DNA of 64,000 nucleotides. It comes from DASPMP01 sp035758925 (GTDB lineage: Bacteria; Gemmatimonadota; Gemmatimonadetes; Gemmatimonadales; Gemmatimonadaceae). The stretch is taken from NCBI GenBank assembly GCA_035758925.1, contig DASTVV010000226.1:1-64000 (forward strand). Direction: 5' to 3'. Shown piece by piece: positions 34,027 to 41,741 of the stretch (positions within the stretch are counted from its first letter, which is position 1; the number at the start of each line of letters is the position of its first letter). Under the pieces are notes generated by a model. That model was not told the DNA's origin and did not search any database. It worked only from the letters and a program-made list of their open reading frames with translations. Made by a program: the position numbers and the translations under genes.

Positions 34027-35073
34027 ATGCTCCACCTCGTCAGTAACACCGCGTCGGATGTGCTCGAAGCGCGTAGCCCTCATACGGGCGCCGAGCGTGA
34101 CGCGGAGCTTCTGGATGCGTACTCAGCCGCCGTCGTTCAAGCCGTCGAACGCGTCGGGCCGTCGGTCGCACACCTCGCCGTCTGGACGACACATGCGCGA
34201 GGCTCCCGGCGCAATCGCGCCGCCAGTGGCTCGGAGCCCGCGCCCTCCGGTACCGGATCCGGCTTCGTTTTCACTCCCGATGGCTTCCTCCTCACCAACA
34301 GCCACGTCGTCGACCGCGCGACGCGCATCCGCGCGTCGTTTGCCGACGGCAGCAGCTATGACGCCCACCGGATTGGCGCCGATCCCGACACCGATCTCGC
34401 CGTGCTGCGCGTGCACGGAGCTTTTCCCGCACCGGCGCGGCTCGGAGACTCCAGCCGCCTGCGTCCGGGACAGGTTGTGATCGCCATCGGGAACCCGCTC
34501 GGGTTCTCGTCCACCGTGACGTCCGGCATCGTGAGCGCACTGGGACGCACGATGCGCTCGCAGTCGGGTCGTCTCATCGACGCGGTGATTCAGACGGATG
34601 CTGCCCTCAATCCGGGCAGCTCGGGCGGACCACTCGTGGATTCCCGCGGCGACGTCGTCGGGGTCAACACCGCCGTGATCGCCGGCGCGCAGGGGATCTG
34701 CTTCGCGGTTCCGGTGAGCGCGGCGCACTTCGTCATCCCGCAGTTGCTCGGCGAGGGACGCGTGCGGCGGGGTTGGATCGGCATCTCCGGCCAGACCATC
34801 CAGCTCTCGCGACGCCGTGTGCAGCTCAGCCACCTGTCCGCGGCCGGCGCCGTGCTGATCACTGACGTGATCGCCAATGGGCCGGCGTCCCGCGCGGGCG
34901 TCCGCGCGGGCGACATCGTGATCTCGATCGGCGACTCGGTGGTTGCGGGCGTCGACGATCTGCAGCGCATGCTCACGCGCGATGGCATCGGGCATCCCAC
35001 TCGTGTCGCTCTGCTTCGCGACGGGACGCGGCTCGAGCTCACGCTAACGCCCACGGAACGCTCGTCAGGGTAG
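34027..35073 (+). CDS. S1C serine protease with PDZ domain (HtrA-like)
   Basis: This 348-residue protein is of the trypsin-like S1C family. The triad is complete: His93 in TNSHVVD, Asp123 in DTDLAVLR and Ser199 in NPGSSGGPL. One PDZ domain fills the last 95 residues (LITDVIANGPASRAGVRAGD). The start at 34027 has AGAAGG at 34015-34020; upstream ATGs have no such site. No signal peptide or membrane helix is visible, unlike DegP/DegS, so it may act in the cytoplasm. It is divergent from the TonB receptor gene. Confidence 0.88.
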   Translation: MLHLVSNTASDVLEARSPHTGAERDAELLDAYSAAVVQAVERVGPSVAHLAVWTTHARGSRRNRAASGSEPAPSGTGSGFVFTPDGFLLTNSHVVDRATRIRASFADGSSYDAHRIGADPDTDLAVLRVHGAFPAPARLGDSSRLRPGQVVIAIGNPLGFSSTVTSGIVSALGRTMRSQSGRLIDAVIQTDAALNPGSSGGPLVDSRGDVVGVNTAVIAGAQGICFAVPVSAAHFVIPQLLGEGRVRRGWIGISGQTIQLSRRRVQLSHLSAAGAVLITDVIANGPASRAGVRAGDIVISIGDSVVAGVDDLQRMLTRDGIGHPTRVALLRDGTRLELTLTPTERSSG

Positions 35074-35102
35074 GTTCGCCAACTCGCAACGGGAGTACGA
35101 AA

Positions 35103-35948
35103 ATGCCCACGGAAGTGAATCATGCTGCAGTCCGCGAAGAGCAGCTGAAGGGCGGCGCGGGTAACGTCTTCGTGCGTTCCTGGCGTCCGCCGGGACGGGC
35201 ACGGGCCGTCGTCGCGATCGTGCCCGGCTTCAACTCACACAGCGGCTATTACTCGTGGGTCGCGGAGCAACTCACGTCGAACGGGCTGGCGGCATATGCC
35301 GTCGATCTGCGCGGACGCGGACGCTCCGACGGCGAGCGGTTCTACGTCGAGAATGCCGACGACTACGTGAGCGACGTGGACCTGATGGTCCAGCTGGCCC
35401 GGACCCGCGAGCCCGAACTGCCAGTGTTCATGCTCGGCCACAGCGCCGGTGGCGTGGTGGCCTGCCTCTACACGCTCAAGAATCAGGGCGAGTTGACGGG
35501 GCTGATCTGCGAAAGCTTCGCCTTCCAGGTCCCCGCTCCCGACATCGCGCTCGCCATCCTCAAGGGACTGAGCCACATCGCTCCACACCTGCGCGTGCTG
35601 AGGCTCAAGAATGAGGATTTCTCGCGCGATCCCCAGGTCGTCCAGAACATGGACGGTGACCCGCTCATCGCCGATGAAACGCAACCGGCCGAGACGGTTG
35701 CGGCGCTCGTACGCGCCGACGAACGGCTCGACGACGAGTTCTCGCGCTTCACGCTGCCGCTCCTCATCCTGCACGGCACGGAGGACAAGGCCACGAGGCC
35801 GAGCGGCAGCCAGAAGTTCTACGAGAAGGCGTCCTCCGCGGACAAGACGCTGAAGTTGTACGAGGGACACTTCCACGACCTGCTCAACGACGTCGACAAG
35901 GCGAAAGTGATGTCCGACATCAGGGAGTGGATCGATGCGCGGCTCTGA
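35103..35948 (+). CDS. Alpha/beta hydrolase, monoacylglycerol lipase type
   Basis: This 281-residue enzyme of the serine aminopeptidase S33/Hydrolase_4 group has an intact triad: Ser in GHSAGG, Asp in LHGTEDKATRP and His in EGHFHDLLND. The oxyanion segment reads VPGFNSHSGYYSWVAE. Relatives cut monoacylglycerols or lysophospholipids. It has no signal peptide. It starts 29 nt after the HtrA-like gene stop, so the two may share a transcript. Confidence 0.9.
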   Translation: MPTEVNHAAVREEQLKGGAGNVFVRSWRPPGRARAVVAIVPGFNSHSGYYSWVAEQLTSNGLAAYAVDLRGRGRSDGERFYVENADDYVSDVDLMVQLARTREPELPVFMLGHSAGGVVACLYTLKNQGELTGLICESFAFQVPAPDIALAILKGLSHIAPHLRVLRLKNEDFSRDPQVVQNMDGDPLIADETQPAETVAALVRADERLDDEFSRFTLPLLILHGTEDKATRPSGSQKFYEKASSADKTLKLYEGHFHDLLNDVDKAKVMSDIREWIDARL

Positions 35949-35978
35949 CGGCGGGCGTGAAGGTTGGGGCTGGCAGGG

Positions 35979-36482
35979 TCAGGCGCGCACGGAGCGCGCC
36001 ACGACCTCTTCTTCGGTCAGTCCGTAGATCGGCGGCGTCTTCACGCCGCGAATGCCGAGCATCAGATAGATCTGGCCCCGGTGGTGGGCCTCGTGCTCGA
36101 ACATCGCGCGCAACCACTTCCACGTGGTGATCGGTGTTCCGGCGGGCGTGATGGTCCGCCCCGCCAGCGTGGCGGCATCCAGCTTGGAGAACACCGCGCG
36201 CGACTCGGCGTGCATCTGGTCATAGTAGGCGATGACCTTCTCCCATCCGTCGGCGAGGTCGCGGCCGTGTCCGGCGTAGCGGCTCTTTCGGCCGAGCACC
36301 GTCTCACCGTACAGGTGACGCTCGATGCCGGCGAGGTGCCGGATGACGTCGCCGAACGAGAACTTGCCCGGCGCCGGGGACCACTCGAGGTCCACCGGCG
36401 GGATGCACATGATCACCTTGCGCGTGCGCTGGTGTGTGCTCGTGAGATAGTCCATGAACGTCGAGACTTCGCGAATCTCCAT
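35979..36482 (-). CDS. DinB family protein (putative metal-dependent thiol enzyme)
   Basis: This 167-residue four-helix protein belongs to the DinB/YfiT superfamily. The metal-binding histidines are visible in VIRHLAGIERH and EHEAHHRGQIYLMLG. Members include bacillithiol and mycothiol transferases and thiol-dependent isomerases, but many are unassigned. It has nothing to do with the DinB polymerase name. The broken gene at 36485 lies directly upstream on the same strand. Confidence 0.85.
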   Translation of the reverse strand: MEIREVSTFMDYLTSTHQRTRKVIMCIPPVDLEWSPAPGKFSFGDVIRHLAGIERHLYGETVLGRKSRYAGHGRDLADGWEKVIAYYDQMHAESRAVFSKLDAATLAGRTITPAGTPITTWKWLRAMFEHEAHHRGQIYLMLGIRGVKTPPIYGLTEEEVVARSVRA

Positions 36483-36484
36483 GC

Positions 36485-36873
36485 TTATGAACGCTCGGCG
36501 TTGATGTGAGATGTGAGGTAGTGCCGCTGTCTGCCGTCAGCGGCAAGCGTGCGCTGGCGCTCCATGTAGCGCGCAAAGATCGCGACGTTGGCCTCGGCGT
36601 CCGGCACGGCCATCACGACGCGCTCCACGTTCATGAGGTAGTCCGGATAGTTGACCCGCAGCTCCGGCAGGTACGGCCGCAACTTGGCGTACAGCGCGAA
36701 GTGCTCGGTGTTGGCCGCGTTGAACATCTCCGCCGGGATGGCCCCGTGCGCACTTCCTTCGTAGTGGTCGGATGAAACTCGAATGCGAACCAGGCGCGTG
36801 CCTGCCGCAGCGCCGGCTCGGTGCGCAATTCATACAGCTTGAGCAGGACCTGTGCGGCGGTGGACGTTTGCAT
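36485..36873 (-). pseudogene. Frameshifted gene of an uncharacterised soluble family
   Basis: Two adjacent frames read like one protein. Residues from 36873 give MQTSTAAQVLLKLYELRTEP and RQARAWFAFEFHPTTTKEV; then the frame must change near 36741 to give AIPAEMFNAANTEHFALYAK and the rest to 36485. Comparable proteins that I recall have about 25 more residues between these parts, so an internal deletion, with loss of frame, seems likely. A single-base sequencing error would not restore the missing stretch. The original family is short, helical and of unknown role. Ribosomes would make only an N-terminal fragment. Confidence 0.65.
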
Positions 36874-37377
36874 GTGATCGCTCCGCGTGTGATCAGATCA
36901 GAGTGACTGGCAGCCGCTTCCCGCGGTTGATAATCTATCGTTCGTACGCCACAGGGCGGACGCTTCAGGAACTGGTCGCGGTGACGCAGGAGCCTGACTG
37001 TTCGGTCGTTGCGGGATGGCACTCGGCGCGTGGATGACGCTCGCTGCGCGATTCGGCGGCGCTCACCTACGGCATCTGCGAGCAGGTGCGAACGGCGTTC
37101 CTCGCCACCGAGCTCACCAAGGCACGGATGTTTCGAGACTATTTGCTGCTCGCAACATGGCTCGTGTTCACGGCACGCGATCTGGCCAAGCTCGAAACAC
37201 AGAAACTGTCGATCATCCTGGCACAGACGCACGGATTGAAGATCATCGGCGGTGTCAAACCTGAATGCCCAGTGTGGAGTGCTGGTAATCTGGACGCGGC
37301 GCAGTCTCTGATCCGCCCGGAATTGCGGTCCGAACCTCGCGCAGCCTGCGTCGCCGCGTCCTGACCAGCGGCAAAGC
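36874..37377. other. Gap of about 500 bases with one unconvincing ORF
   Basis: This stretch has lower GC than its surroundings, especially 36910-36950 and 37120-37250. One plus-strand frame from a GTG at 37086 to 37364 (92 codons) reads like a helical protein at first (ARMFRDYLLLATWLVFTARD) but ends in poor sequence, and the same frame is closed upstream by a TGA. It may be the remnant of a lost gene. I see no tRNA or clear promoter. Confidence 0.35.
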
Positions 37378-37551
37378 TCAGGCTCCGCGGCGCCCTGACT
37401 TCATCGACGTCGACTGCGGCTTGGGACGCGGCGGCGGCGCGGCCGGGCGGGCGGTCTTCTCGGTGACGTCCGGCTTCTGTCCCAACGAAGCGCCGGGAAG
37501 CGGGCGCTTGGACGAAAAGTCCGGGATGCCACGAGGCGATTTCTTTTTCAT
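37378..37551 (-). CDS. Small basic protein, 57 residues
   Basis: A short frame reads MKKKSPRGIPDFSSKRPLPG and ends KPQSTSMKSGRRGA, with 57 residues rich in Lys, Arg and Pro. A GGAGG ribosome site lies 7 nt before the ATG at 37551. Coding bias and the strong ribosome site support a real gene. Similar short MKKKSPRG-type proteins are, to my memory, found in related genomes, but I know of no function. The charge suggests nucleic-acid or ribosome binding. It is divergent from the cupin gene with 26 nt between the starts. Confidence 0.68.
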   Translation of the reverse strand: MKKKSPRGIPDFSSKRPLPGASLGQKPDVTEKTARPAAPPPRPKPQSTSMKSGRRGA

Positions 37552-37577
37552 ATTCGAACCTCCGACTCAACCGAGCA

Positions 37578-38024
37578 ATGACACGACCTGGAAAGTGGGT
37601 GCTTTTCGCTACCGCATCATTGTGCGTTGCTTCGGCCGCCGGCCGCAACCTCCAGGCCCAGGCAGCACGCGACTCGTCTCAAAGCCCTCCCGGGAGGCGC
37701 TCCCGCGTGGTTCTGGCGCACGACCTGCCCCAGATGGACGGCAGTCGCCTCAAGGCCTCCGTCGTAGAAGTGATCTACGCGCCTGGCGCCACGAGCACAG
37801 CGCACACTCACCCCTGCCCCGTGATTGGCTACGTCGCGCAAGGAGCAGTGCGCATGCACTTCAAGGGCGACACGGCCACGGTGTTCAAGGCCGGAGAGAG
37901 CTTTTACGAGGCGCCGAACGGGGTACACCTCATATCCGCGAATGCGAGTGCGACCGAACCGGCAAAGCTGATCGCGTACTTCGTCTGCGACAACGACAAG
38001 CCATTGTCGTCGCCAGTGCCGTGA
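37578..38024 (+). CDS. Exported cupin domain protein
   Basis: This 148-residue protein has a signal peptide ending NLQAQ and a single cupin fold: motif 1 in STAHTHPCPVIGYVAQGAV (two His, metal-binding) and motif 2 in SFYEAPNGVHLISANAS. Exported cupins of this size often bind metal and small ligands, with no fixed reaction. The stop lies 4 nt before the convergent M20 peptidase stop. Confidence 0.82.
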   Translation: MTRPGKWVLFATASLCVASAAGRNLQAQAARDSSQSPPGRRSRVVLAHDLPQMDGSRLKASVVEVIYAPGATSTAHTHPCPVIGYVAQGAVRMHFKGDTATVFKAGESFYEAPNGVHLISANASATEPAKLIAYFVCDNDKPLSSPVP

Positions 38025-38027
38025 GCA

Positions 38028-39422
38028 TCAATGCTTCCCGGCCACTTCAACCAGAGTCCGGAACATCATCTCCGTTCCCTGCCGCAGTGATTCGACCGAC
38101 ACGCGCTCGTCGTTGCCGTGCATGCGCGTGAGATCTTCGGCGTCGATCGGATAGGGGTAGATGCCGTAGACAGGGACGCCACGCGCCCGCCAGGCGCCCG
38201 CGTCCGTGCCCGCCTGAAACAGGTACGTCGTCACCTCGGCGCCGGGGAACTGCGCGCGTGCCTGGCGCTCGAGCGCGCGATACAGCGCCGTCGTGTCGGG
38301 CGACGCCGGAATCGATGGCGACGATCGCCCGGCCAGCTTCACGTCGATGCTCGTGTCCGCGATGACCCGGCGCATCTCGTTCACGAGCTCAGAGGGATCC
38401 GAGCCTGGGATCATCCGGATGTTGATGGTCGCCTCGGCCGAGCCCGGGATGACGTTGCCACGAAAGCCCGCGTTCATGATCACGGGCGCGATCGTGTTGC
38501 GCATGATCGCGTGCAGGAGCGGGTCCTTGCTGATCTCGCGGTCGGCGCGTCGCACGAGCTCGGGATCGTTGCTCACGAGATTGCGAAAGTGCGTCGCCAT
38601 CGCGCCGTCACTCGTCTTCGCCAGCGTCTCGAAGAACTTGCGCGTGCTTGGCGTGAGCAGCACGGGAGACTCGTATTCCGACAGCCGCGCCACGGCTCGC
38701 GCCAGAGAAAAGATCGCGTTGTCCGGCCGAGGCATGGAGGAATGCGTCGAGGTCCCGCGCGCGGTGACCGTGACGCCGAGCGCGTTCTTGTCGGCCGTGG
38801 AGATGCTCACGTACTGCACCTTGCCATCAGGCCGCTTGATGATCCAGCCACCCTCGTTGAGCGCGAACTCGGCGTCGATCTTGTTCCAGTGGTTCTGCGC
38901 CAGCCAGCCGGCGCTGTACAGCAGCCCACCCTCCTCGTCGGCTTCGGCGACAAAGATGACGTCGCGGTCGAGCGCAACCTTGCGCTCCGCCAGCATCATC
39001 GCGGCGCGCGCGAACACGGCCATGCCGCCCTTGAAGTCGATCGCGCCCCGCCCGAACACGTACCCGTCCTTCATCACGCCCGCGAACGGATCCACGCTCC
39101 ACTTCTCGCGCTCGACACCCACCACGTCCGCGTGAGCCGCGAGCAGGACGGGGCGCTTGGAGCCGTTGCCGCGCAGACGCGCGACGAAGTGCGCTTTGCC
39201 CGGTGCCGGCGTCTGGATGACGTCGACCTCGAAGCCCAATGCCTTGAACTTCGGCGCCAGCAGCTCGGCGATCGCGCCTTCGTTGCCCGGCGGGTTCGAC
39301 GTGTTGACGCGAATCAGCTCGGCCAGCAGCGACGCGGTGGGATCGGCCGACGTTTGGCCATTGAGCGGGGCGGCGCTCGCGAGAGTCACGCACAGGGTCA
39401 GGATGGAGCGACGAATCGTCAT
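38028..39422 (-). CDS. Exported M20/M25/M40 family metallopeptidase
   Basis: This 464-residue enzyme has a signal peptide (MTIRRSILTLCVTLASAAPL, then NGQ). The dinuclear zinc site is visible in LLAAHADVVGVE, RGAIDFKGG and EADEEGG, with a dimerisation domain in between (GTSTHSSMPRPDNAIF). Members cleave small peptides or acyl-amino acids. The ATG at 39422 begins the signal; the frame further upstream is read-through from a G-rich repeat. Confidence 0.9.
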   Translation of the reverse strand: MTIRRSILTLCVTLASAAPLNGQTSADPTASLLAELIRVNTSNPPGNEGAIAELLAPKFKALGFEVDVIQTPAPGKAHFVARLRGNGSKRPVLLAAHADVVGVEREKWSVDPFAGVMKDGYVFGRGAIDFKGGMAVFARAAMMLAERKVALDRDVIFVAEADEEGGLLYSAGWLAQNHWNKIDAEFALNEGGWIIKRPDGKVQYVSISTADKNALGVTVTARGTSTHSSMPRPDNAIFSLARAVARLSEYESPVLLTPSTRKFFETLAKTSDGAMATHFRNLVSNDPELVRRADREISKDPLLHAIMRNTIAPVIMNAGFRGNVIPGSAEATINIRMIPGSDPSELVNEMRRVIADTSIDVKLAGRSSPSIPASPDTTALYRALERQARAQFPGAEVTTYLFQAGTDAGAWRARGVPVYGIYPYPIDAEDLTRMHGNDERVSVESLRQGTEMMFRTLVEVAGKH

Positions 39423-39432
39423 GCTGCGAGTT

Positions 39433-39462
39433 CGAGGTTGGGGGTCTGGGGGTCTGGGGTCT
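39433..39462. repeat. Tandem GGGTCTGG run
   Basis: Just upstream of the M20 gene, a run of three imperfect GGGTCTGG units forms a G/T-rich stretch of about 30 nt on the plus strand. It resembles the G/T-rich spacer at 12290-12370. I see no inverted partner, so this may be half of an element. Confidence 0.45.
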
Positions 39463-39466
39463 GGGA

Positions 39467-39823
39467 TCACGACAACGCCATGAGCACCAACGCCACGATT
39501 GCGGGTCCGGCCTGGATCCACAGGATACGTCGATTCACTGTCGCCGCGCCAAAGATGCCGGCGACGGCGACGCACACGAGAAAGAAGACCTTGATGGCCG
39601 AACCGGCCGAGGCAAGCGTGAGCCCCCAAACCAATCCAGCCGCGAGGAATCCGTTATAGAGTCCCTGGTTCGCGGCGAGGCTCTTCGACGCCGCAGCGAA
39701 CTCGGGAGTCAAACGGAACACCTTCCTGCCGAACGGCCTGTCCCAGAGAAACATCTCGAGGACGAGGAAATAGACGTGCAGCGCAGCGACGAGCGCGATG
39801 ACGACGTCGGCGGCGATGCGCAT
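39467..39823 (-). CDS. DUF1304 family small membrane protein
   Basis: This 118-residue protein has four membrane helices and the family motif HVYFLVLEMFLWDRPFGRKVF, followed by LAANQGLYNGFLAAGL. This is the DUF1304 pattern. The ATG at 39823 is the normal family start. The function is unknown. It is followed by the M20 gene on the same strand. Confidence 0.85.
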   Translation of the reverse strand: MRIAADVVIALVAALHVYFLVLEMFLWDRPFGRKVFRLTPEFAAASKSLAANQGLYNGFLAAGLVWGLTLASAGSAIKVFFLVCVAVAGIFGAATVNRRILWIQAGPAIVALVLMALS

Positions 39824-39860
39824 CGGAAGGGGGGTGGCTGAGTGAGCTTGGAGATCCCTG

Positions 39861-40703
39861 CTACTTGATCGAGTCCAGCTTTGCCTTGAGCCGCGTGTTC
39901 TGGGGAAACGCTTCCACGACCGGCGCGAGCGCCGCACGAGCACTGTCCGGCTTGCCGAGCGCGAGATAGATGTCGGCCTTCAGCGTCGCCTGGCGAGCGC
40001 GCAGTCTGCCGTCGGTCGGGGCAAGACTGATGGAGTCGACGGCGGCCAGGGCGCGCGGGTAGTCCTTGCTGTCGAGGAGCAGCGACTCGACGTGGAGGAA
40101 TCGAATCGTGGTGTCGTTGGGATAGCGCTTGACCATGAGATCGACCAACGCCGCGGCGTCAGCCGGTCGTTTGGCTTTACGGTCCTCGCGAGACTGGTTG
40201 TACAGGCCAGCCAGCAGCAGCCGTTCCACATCTTGCGGGTTACCCGTTCGAAGGCCTGGGCCGCCGCCATAGGAGTACACCAGCTCGCCGCCGTGCTCCG
40301 CCGCCTCGTACAGCTGGAAAGAACCGACGATGCCCACGACGGCAGAGGCGACTTGCGTCAGGCGAACGAAGCGCCTGGACGATGCTCCGCGCGCCAAGCC
40401 CAGCGCGATGACCTCCAGCGCGGCGACCACCAGGAAGATGTTTCTCGCCCTCTCGCCGAGCTCCTCGTGCTCGATCACCGCCTCGCGCGCACCCGGGATT
40501 CGCTCCACCGGCCCGTGCGCGTCGGTTCCGGATTTCACCGCGAGTAGTGCGGCGATGGCGCCGGCGATCAGCAGCGTGGCCGCGCCGTGATCCGTGAACT
40601 TCAGCTTGCCCGTGAGCGAAATGAGACGCGCCACGACGCCGGCAAACAGCAGCGCGACGGCGAAGTGCACGATCTGGGGATGAAACTGCCCGATGGTCGG
40701 CAT
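39861..40703 (-). CDS. DUF2231-like membrane protein with TPR tail
   Basis: This 280-residue protein has an N-terminal half with four helices and the opening IGQFHPQIVHFAVALLFAG, as in DUF2231 membrane proteins. The C-terminal half (residues about 165-280) is a set of TPR-like helices (RALAAVDSISLAPTDGRLRA). This pairing suggests a membrane anchor for protein contacts. The downstream neighbour is the DUF1304 gene; the upstream neighbour is another TPR protein. No specific role is known. Confidence 0.75.
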   Translation of the reverse strand: MPTIGQFHPQIVHFAVALLFAGVVARLISLTGKLKFTDHGAATLLIAGAIAALLAVKSGTDAHGPVERIPGAREAVIEHEELGERARNIFLVVAALEVIALGLARGASSRRFVRLTQVASAVVGIVGSFQLYEAAEHGGELVYSYGGGPGLRTGNPQDVERLLLAGLYNQSREDRKAKRPADAAALVDLMVKRYPNDTTIRFLHVESLLLDSKDYPRALAAVDSISLAPTDGRLRARQATLKADIYLALGKPDSARAALAPVVEAFPQNTRLKAKLDSIK

Positions 40704-40752
40704 TGAATGATGCGTTCAAGGAGTGGGGGAGTGGGACGGGAGCGCCGAGAAG

Positions 40753-41625
40753 CTACTTCAGTCGCCGCAATTCCACCTCGGACATGATGAAGCCGAACGC
40801 CGGCCAACCGCCCGACTTGATGGAACGATCGAACCATGTCTTGGCGCGAGCGGTGTCGCCCCGCAGGAGGTACCAGTTCCCGATGCCGTAGCTCAGCGTC
40901 GCGACGTCGATGTCGCTGGTGTCTGCCGCGGTGAGCACGCTGTCGGGGCTCACGAGGCCGCGGTACAGGCTGAGTCGCTTGGTGTAGGCATTGTTCGCCG
41001 GAAGCGAGTCCGGACGACGGTCGAGCATCGCCTTCGCCTCCGCCTTGCGCCCGGCGCGCGAGAGCGACATCCACAGCCAGTCCGTCGATCCGGCCAGCTC
41101 GGTGGCGTTGGGCGCGCGTGGCTGCGCTCGAGCGAAAAGGTCCGCCGCGCCATTGAAGTCGCCGCGGGCGAAGCGCACGATGCCCAGGTGGTACAGGACA
41201 CCGTAGTTGGTGCTGTCGATCTGATACCCATGCGTCAGGTCCGCCATTGCCTTGTCGAACTCGCGGACCGAGAGGTAGCGGTGCCCGCGCCACCGGTACA
41301 GCATCACATCGTTCGGCGCGAACGTGAGACCCTGCGTGAACGTGGCGATCGCCTCGCGAAACAGTCGCGCGCCGGATTGCGCGACTCCCATCTGAATCAC
41401 GTTGGCCACGTCCCTCGGGTTTTCAGCCAGCACCTTCTGCGCGCGTGCGACAGGCCCGGTGTCGTTCTGCGCGCGGTACTCGACTCCCGCCGGCGAACGG
41501 TATTGCACGGTCTGCGAATGGACTGGCGCAGCGGCAATCAGCGCGAGTGCGATGGTGCACGGCACGGCCCCGAGGAAACGGCGCGCAGCGCGCGGCGCCC
41601 GGCGCACAAGATAGAGCATGGACAT
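40753..41625 (-). CDS. Exported TPR protein
   Basis: This 290-residue protein begins with a signal-like stretch ending APVHSQ and then holds about four TPR motifs (VANVIQMGVAQSGARLFREA, MLYRWRGHRYLSVREFDKAM, VLYHLGIVRFARGDFNGAAD, NWYLLRGDTARAKTWFD). GAGG lies 7 nt before the ATG at 41625. It probably binds other proteins in the periplasm. It lies in a run of small envelope genes on the minus strand. Confidence 0.8.
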   Translation of the reverse strand: MSMLYLVRRAPRAARRFLGAVPCTIALALIAAAPVHSQTVQYRSPAGVEYRAQNDTGPVARAQKVLAENPRDVANVIQMGVAQSGARLFREAIATFTQGLTFAPNDVMLYRWRGHRYLSVREFDKAMADLTHGYQIDSTNYGVLYHLGIVRFARGDFNGAADLFARAQPRAPNATELAGSTDWLWMSLSRAGRKAEAKAMLDRRPDSLPANNAYTKRLSLYRGLVSPDSVLTAADTSDIDVATLSYGIGNWYLLRGDTARAKTWFDRSIKSGGWPAFGFIMSEVELRRLK

Positions 41626-41741
41626 CGAAGACCTCCTCGATTGCTGAACTCGAGTGGCTGGGCGAACAGTCGTGTGCGACAGCCACAGTGGCCCACAAAG
41701 AGACTGGCCCCGCGTGACATCTGCAAGCATTGTCATGCGCC

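Noticed and set aside
35979..36482. DinB-family protein as a DNA polymerase
   Set aside because: The fold is the four-helix DinB/YfiT metal protein; the true Y-family polymerase is at 51902-53125.
37139..37648. Minus-strand ORF of 169 codons covering the 57-residue gene
   Set aside because: It is a different frame from the small gene, with low-complexity Ala/Arg content; the GGAGG site belongs to the small gene.
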